From NCBI RefSeq assembly GCF_023856365.1, contig NC_064544.1:25024399-25088398 (forward strand): 64,000 nucleotides of DNA, in the 5' to 3' direction. Positions 60,957 through 64,000 of the stretch are shown piece by piece (within the stretch, counting starts at the first letter, position 1; each line of letters begins with the position of its first letter). The notes under the pieces were generated by a model. That model did no database searches. It was given only the letters and a program-made list of their open reading frames with translations, and was not told the DNA's origin. Made by a program: the position numbers and the translations under genes. The DNA is from Brienomyrus brachyistius (lineage: Eukaryota > Chordata > Actinopteri > Osteoglossiformes > Mormyridae).

Positions 60957-62540
60957 GAACATAAGAACATAAGAACTATACAAACGAGAGGAGGCCATTC
61001 GGCCCATCAAGCTCGCTTGGGGAGAACTAAACTAATAGCTCAGAGTCGTTAAAATCTTATCTAGCTCTGATTTAAAGGAACCCAAGGATTCAGCTTGCAC
61101 TACATTATCAGGAAGAGTATTCCATACTCTGACTACACGCTGTGTAAAGAAGTGCTTCCTTAAATCCAGCTTGAAGTGTTCTCCCGCTAATTTCCACCTA
61201 TGGCCAGTTCGTGTATTTAAACTAATGCTGAAGTAACTATTTGGTTGAACAGCATCCAAACCTGTTAGAATCTTATATACCTGGATCATGTCCCCCCTCA
61301 GTCTCCTTTGCTTGAGACTGAACAGATTTAGCTCAAGTAACCGTTCCTCGTATGACATTCCTCTAAGACCAGGAATCATTTTTGTGGCCCTACGCTGCAC
61401 CTTTTCTAAGGCCACAATGTCCTTTTTAAGATATGGTGACCAAACCTGCACACAATATTCTAGGTGAGGTCTCACCAAGGAATTGTATAATCTTAGCATT
61501 ACCTCCCTTGACTTAAACTCCACACACCTGGAGATATACCCCAACATCCTATTGGCCTTTTTTATTGCTTCCCCACACTGGCGAGAATGGGACATGGAAG
61601 CATCAACATACACACCAAGGTCTTTCTCATGATCAGCTACCTTTATTTCAGTGACACCCAAGAAATACCTGTACTTTATATTTCTGCTCCCTAGATGGAG
61701 TACCTTACATTTATCGACGTTAAATTTAATCTGCCAGGTATCGGCCCAGTCACTAATTAAATCAAGATCCCGCTGTAGCTGCTGAGCCACTAATTCAGTA
61801 TCTGCTACACCACCCACCTTGGTGTCATCTGCAAATTTCACCAGTTTACTGTATATATTGGTATCCATATCATTTATGTAAATTAGGAACAATAGTGGTC
61901 CTAAAATCGAACCCTGCGGTACCCCACTATGAACGCAAGCCCACTTTGACATTGTGCCTCTTATAACTACTCGCTGTTTCCTATCTGTTAACCAGTTATC
62001 AATCCAGGTCGCTACGGTACCTAAAATACCTGTCGCTTTGAGTTTAAGTAGGAGCCTCTTGTGGGGGACAACATCAAAAGCCTTTTGGAAATCTAAGTAG
62101 ATGACATCATAGGCCTTCTTATCATCAACTTCCTGAGTAGCTTCCTCAAAAAACTCCAACAGATTTGTTAAACAGGATCTACCTCTCCTAAATCCATGCT
62201 GGCTATCCCGCAAAATGTTATTAGAGTCCAGGTAATCTACCATTTTCTCTTTGATTATAGCCTCCATAACTTTACCAGTTATACAAGTTAGACTGATTGG
62301 CCTATAGTTAGACAAATTACTTCTATCCCCTTTTTTAAAAATAGGTGTTATGAAGGCGTGCTTCCAATCAGAAGGTACCACACCTTCAGATAAGGATTTT
62401 TGAAACAGTAAAGTTAAGGGTCGGCAAATAATATCCCTCATCTCTTTTAACACTATAGGTAAGATGCCATCAGGACCCTGTGATTTATTTATTTTGAGCT
62501 TAGCTAGGCTTTGCAAAACATCTGCTTCAGTTATATATAA
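60954..62540 (-). mobile_element. CR1 LINE, 5'-truncated
   Basis: The minus-strand frame from about 62540 to 61032 covers YITEADVLQSLAKLKINKSQ, GFRRGRSCLTNLLEF, FADDTKVGGVADTELVAQQL, VQRRATKMIPGLRGMSYEER and ends LDKILTTLSY, then the CATAAGAA tail at 60956-60976. No internal stop: the frame is open for about 500 codons of RT (557 counting unrelated upstream codons to 62705). The endonuclease and ORF1 are absent. A small deletion gives NTRTGHRW where the others have NTRTRGHRW. Confidence 0.93.
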
Positions 62541-62610
62541 CTGATTGTGATATATATGATTGTTAGGTTTCATCCTTGTGCTCTGAATGCACAGCGAATT
62601 GGCCTCAGAA

Positions 62611-63149
62611 ATACAATACTGTGCAAAAGTCTTAGGCAGTCCAAAGAAATGTTTAAAGCTGTTTATCTGGGTAGCAAGTGTCCTTTGGCTTAGAACAAAA
62701 AACACAATTTAACATTAGAACATGTGCAAATTAAGAGTAACACAACAACAATTAGTAATAATTTTTCCTGTTTTCTAAAAAGTTACTTATATCTATTTGG
62801 ATGGCTAGATGAACACCGCTTCAGTTCCCAAACTTCTCCTCAGGGGCACCTCAGCCGTTCCATGATTTTGTTAAATTTCACAAACAGCTCAATTAAATAA
62901 TTAAATATATTGGTTTAAAAAGTCAGTGACAGATTGACTAGCTGTATGAGGTGTGCTAGTGGCCAAGTCAAAAAATACATGGCTGCACTGGATGGTCGCT
63001 GCAAATACTAGGATGATTTTAGCAGAAGTTCTGAAATGGCTAAGCTGACACACTTTGACAGGCATAATATCATAGTTTTACACCAACACAAGGATAATCT
63101 AAACATCATTTTCTTTGCCTGCCTAAGACTTCTGCACAGTACTGTATAT
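62611..63149. mobile_element. Tc1/mariner-like MITE (~540 bp)
   Basis: ATACAATACTGTGCAAAAGT CTTAGGCA at the left has the inverse TGCCTAAGACTTCTGCACAG TACTGTATAT at the right. TA is present at both ends. No coding sequence inside. Confidence 0.75.
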
Positions 63150-63916
63150 GGTTTCAAAATGAAAGATAAAGAACACAGTGTTGTTCCCTAATTGTAGTTA
63201 CATCGTTATTACTTCAATAACAACCTGTATTTTTCTCTCTTTACAAAGACAGGTATTTTCATGTGTTTCTGCTCTGTGTTCTCTGGAAACAGATAACCTT
63301 GAGAGTATCCTACAGCACAAATATTGAGTATTACCAGATGAAGATGTAGATAGCAACTTTTGTTCTGTAACTTGTAGTGTAGCTAACCACTATATTAAAA
63401 CAGTAGCTTGTAGCCTGAAAAACTACCGTTTAAAAGTAGCTTCCCCAACACGGAGTATTAATCAGAAGGATATTATAAAACAAAAATCGACTTACAACCA
63501 TGATCTGTCAACCCTTTGTTTTATATGCAAAATTGTCATATATATATATGCCGCCAGTTGGGGCGGAAACTGTCATACATTCATGCTGGGCAGCCCTCTC
63601 TGCCAGACACGGTGCAGTCACGGCCACATATCTGCAGTCTTGGAACGATTGTAAAGTCATAAGTCACATATTTCGTAAGTTGACAACGACCTGTAGTATT
63701 TTATTAATGATGTAGCATTTTGCCACGTTATATTGCTAATATAGAAAATTATGCAAGTTTCTGTCTGTTTTTGCAGAGTATGATCTCCAAATTGGCAGAC
63801 TTGAATGTCAGCTGATATTAATCGAATAAAAGGCTTTCTCTGTAAGGTACCTCATATGACACAGATAAACATATCATTTTTTTAGTTTTTTAAGTGCTGG
63901 TCATTCTCCACTGTAC

Positions 63917-63968
<52 letters not shown>

Positions 63969-64000
63969 AATTGAGGTCCACCGACTGTTTTTTTGATTTT
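63150..64000. other. Unassigned right end
   Basis: No gene recognised. AAGTAGCTTCCCCAACACGG near 63432 may be the end of a fish DNA transposon. Ends in a T-rich tract. Confidence 0.35.
63920..63952. repeat. (AT)n microsatellite
   Basis: About 16 AT/TA units followed by a T run. Confidence 0.95.

Overview
The window is vertebrate nuclear DNA, almost certainly from a ray-finned fish. The evidence is the repeat complement: CR1-, L2/Rex1-, RTE/Rex3- and I/Nimb-type LINEs, a sushi-like chromovirus, gamma/epsilon-like endogenous retroviruses, Tc1 and hAT relics, GT/AT microsatellites and GT-AG introns. There is no operon, CRISPR array, rRNA or tRNA gene, and no convincing single-copy host gene. 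Nearly everything recognisable is a mobile element or its remains. All retroelement polyproteins seen are broken by stops, frameshifts or later insertions.

Layout. 1-4.7 kb: Tc1 relic, a decayed tyrosine-recombinase-like gene, and a pol-less LTR element caught inside a ~395 bp foldback. 5.3-5.7 kb: a 52-bp minisatellite. 6.2-10.3 kb: CR1 LINE with an SGNH-esterase ORF1 and an RT ORF2 joined through scrambled CR1 pieces. 10.4-16.2 kb: decayed Ty3/gypsy chromovirus (gag, protease, RT, RNase H, integrase, chromodomain). 16.2-18.1 kb: L2 fragment split by antisense CR1. 18.1-34.5 kb: a nest. An antisense ERV with a tRNA-Pro primer site has an RTE LINE in its 5' LTR (12-bp target duplication). That LINE is itself split by 6.2 kb holding an L2, unassigned DNA and a second ERV with a tRNA-Lys1,2-type primer site. 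34.5-45.2 kb: L2 pieces interrupted by an 89-codon gene tail and a TIR element, then a hAT-like element, then a Nimb-type LINE joined in frame to a CR1 fragment.

45.28-53.44 kb is the most interesting region. An ~8.2 kb segment is bounded by inverted CCCAGGTAGCA termini. A ~14-copy 61-bp array lies inside one end and a ~4-copy 73-bp array inside the other. Between them is a spliced gene of seven recognisable coding exons ending in a DUF4806-like domain, with a probable untranslated first exon. Its exons keep phase throughout and add to 413 codons including stop once a single extra A in an A8 run is discounted. No transposase is visible. A complete pol-less LTR element (2,157 bp, TSD ATAAC) sits antisense in its first intron; it is the same family as the copy at 1.8-4.1 kb.

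53.4-64 kb is sparser: microsatellites, three SINE-like repeats, a solo LTR with 4-bp TSD, a CR1 copy with a 557-codon frame, a Tc1/mariner-like MITE and several kb in which nothing could be identified.

Functionally the sequences do not form a pathway. They record successive insertions. The only candidate for a currently expressed coding gene is the DUF4806-type gene.
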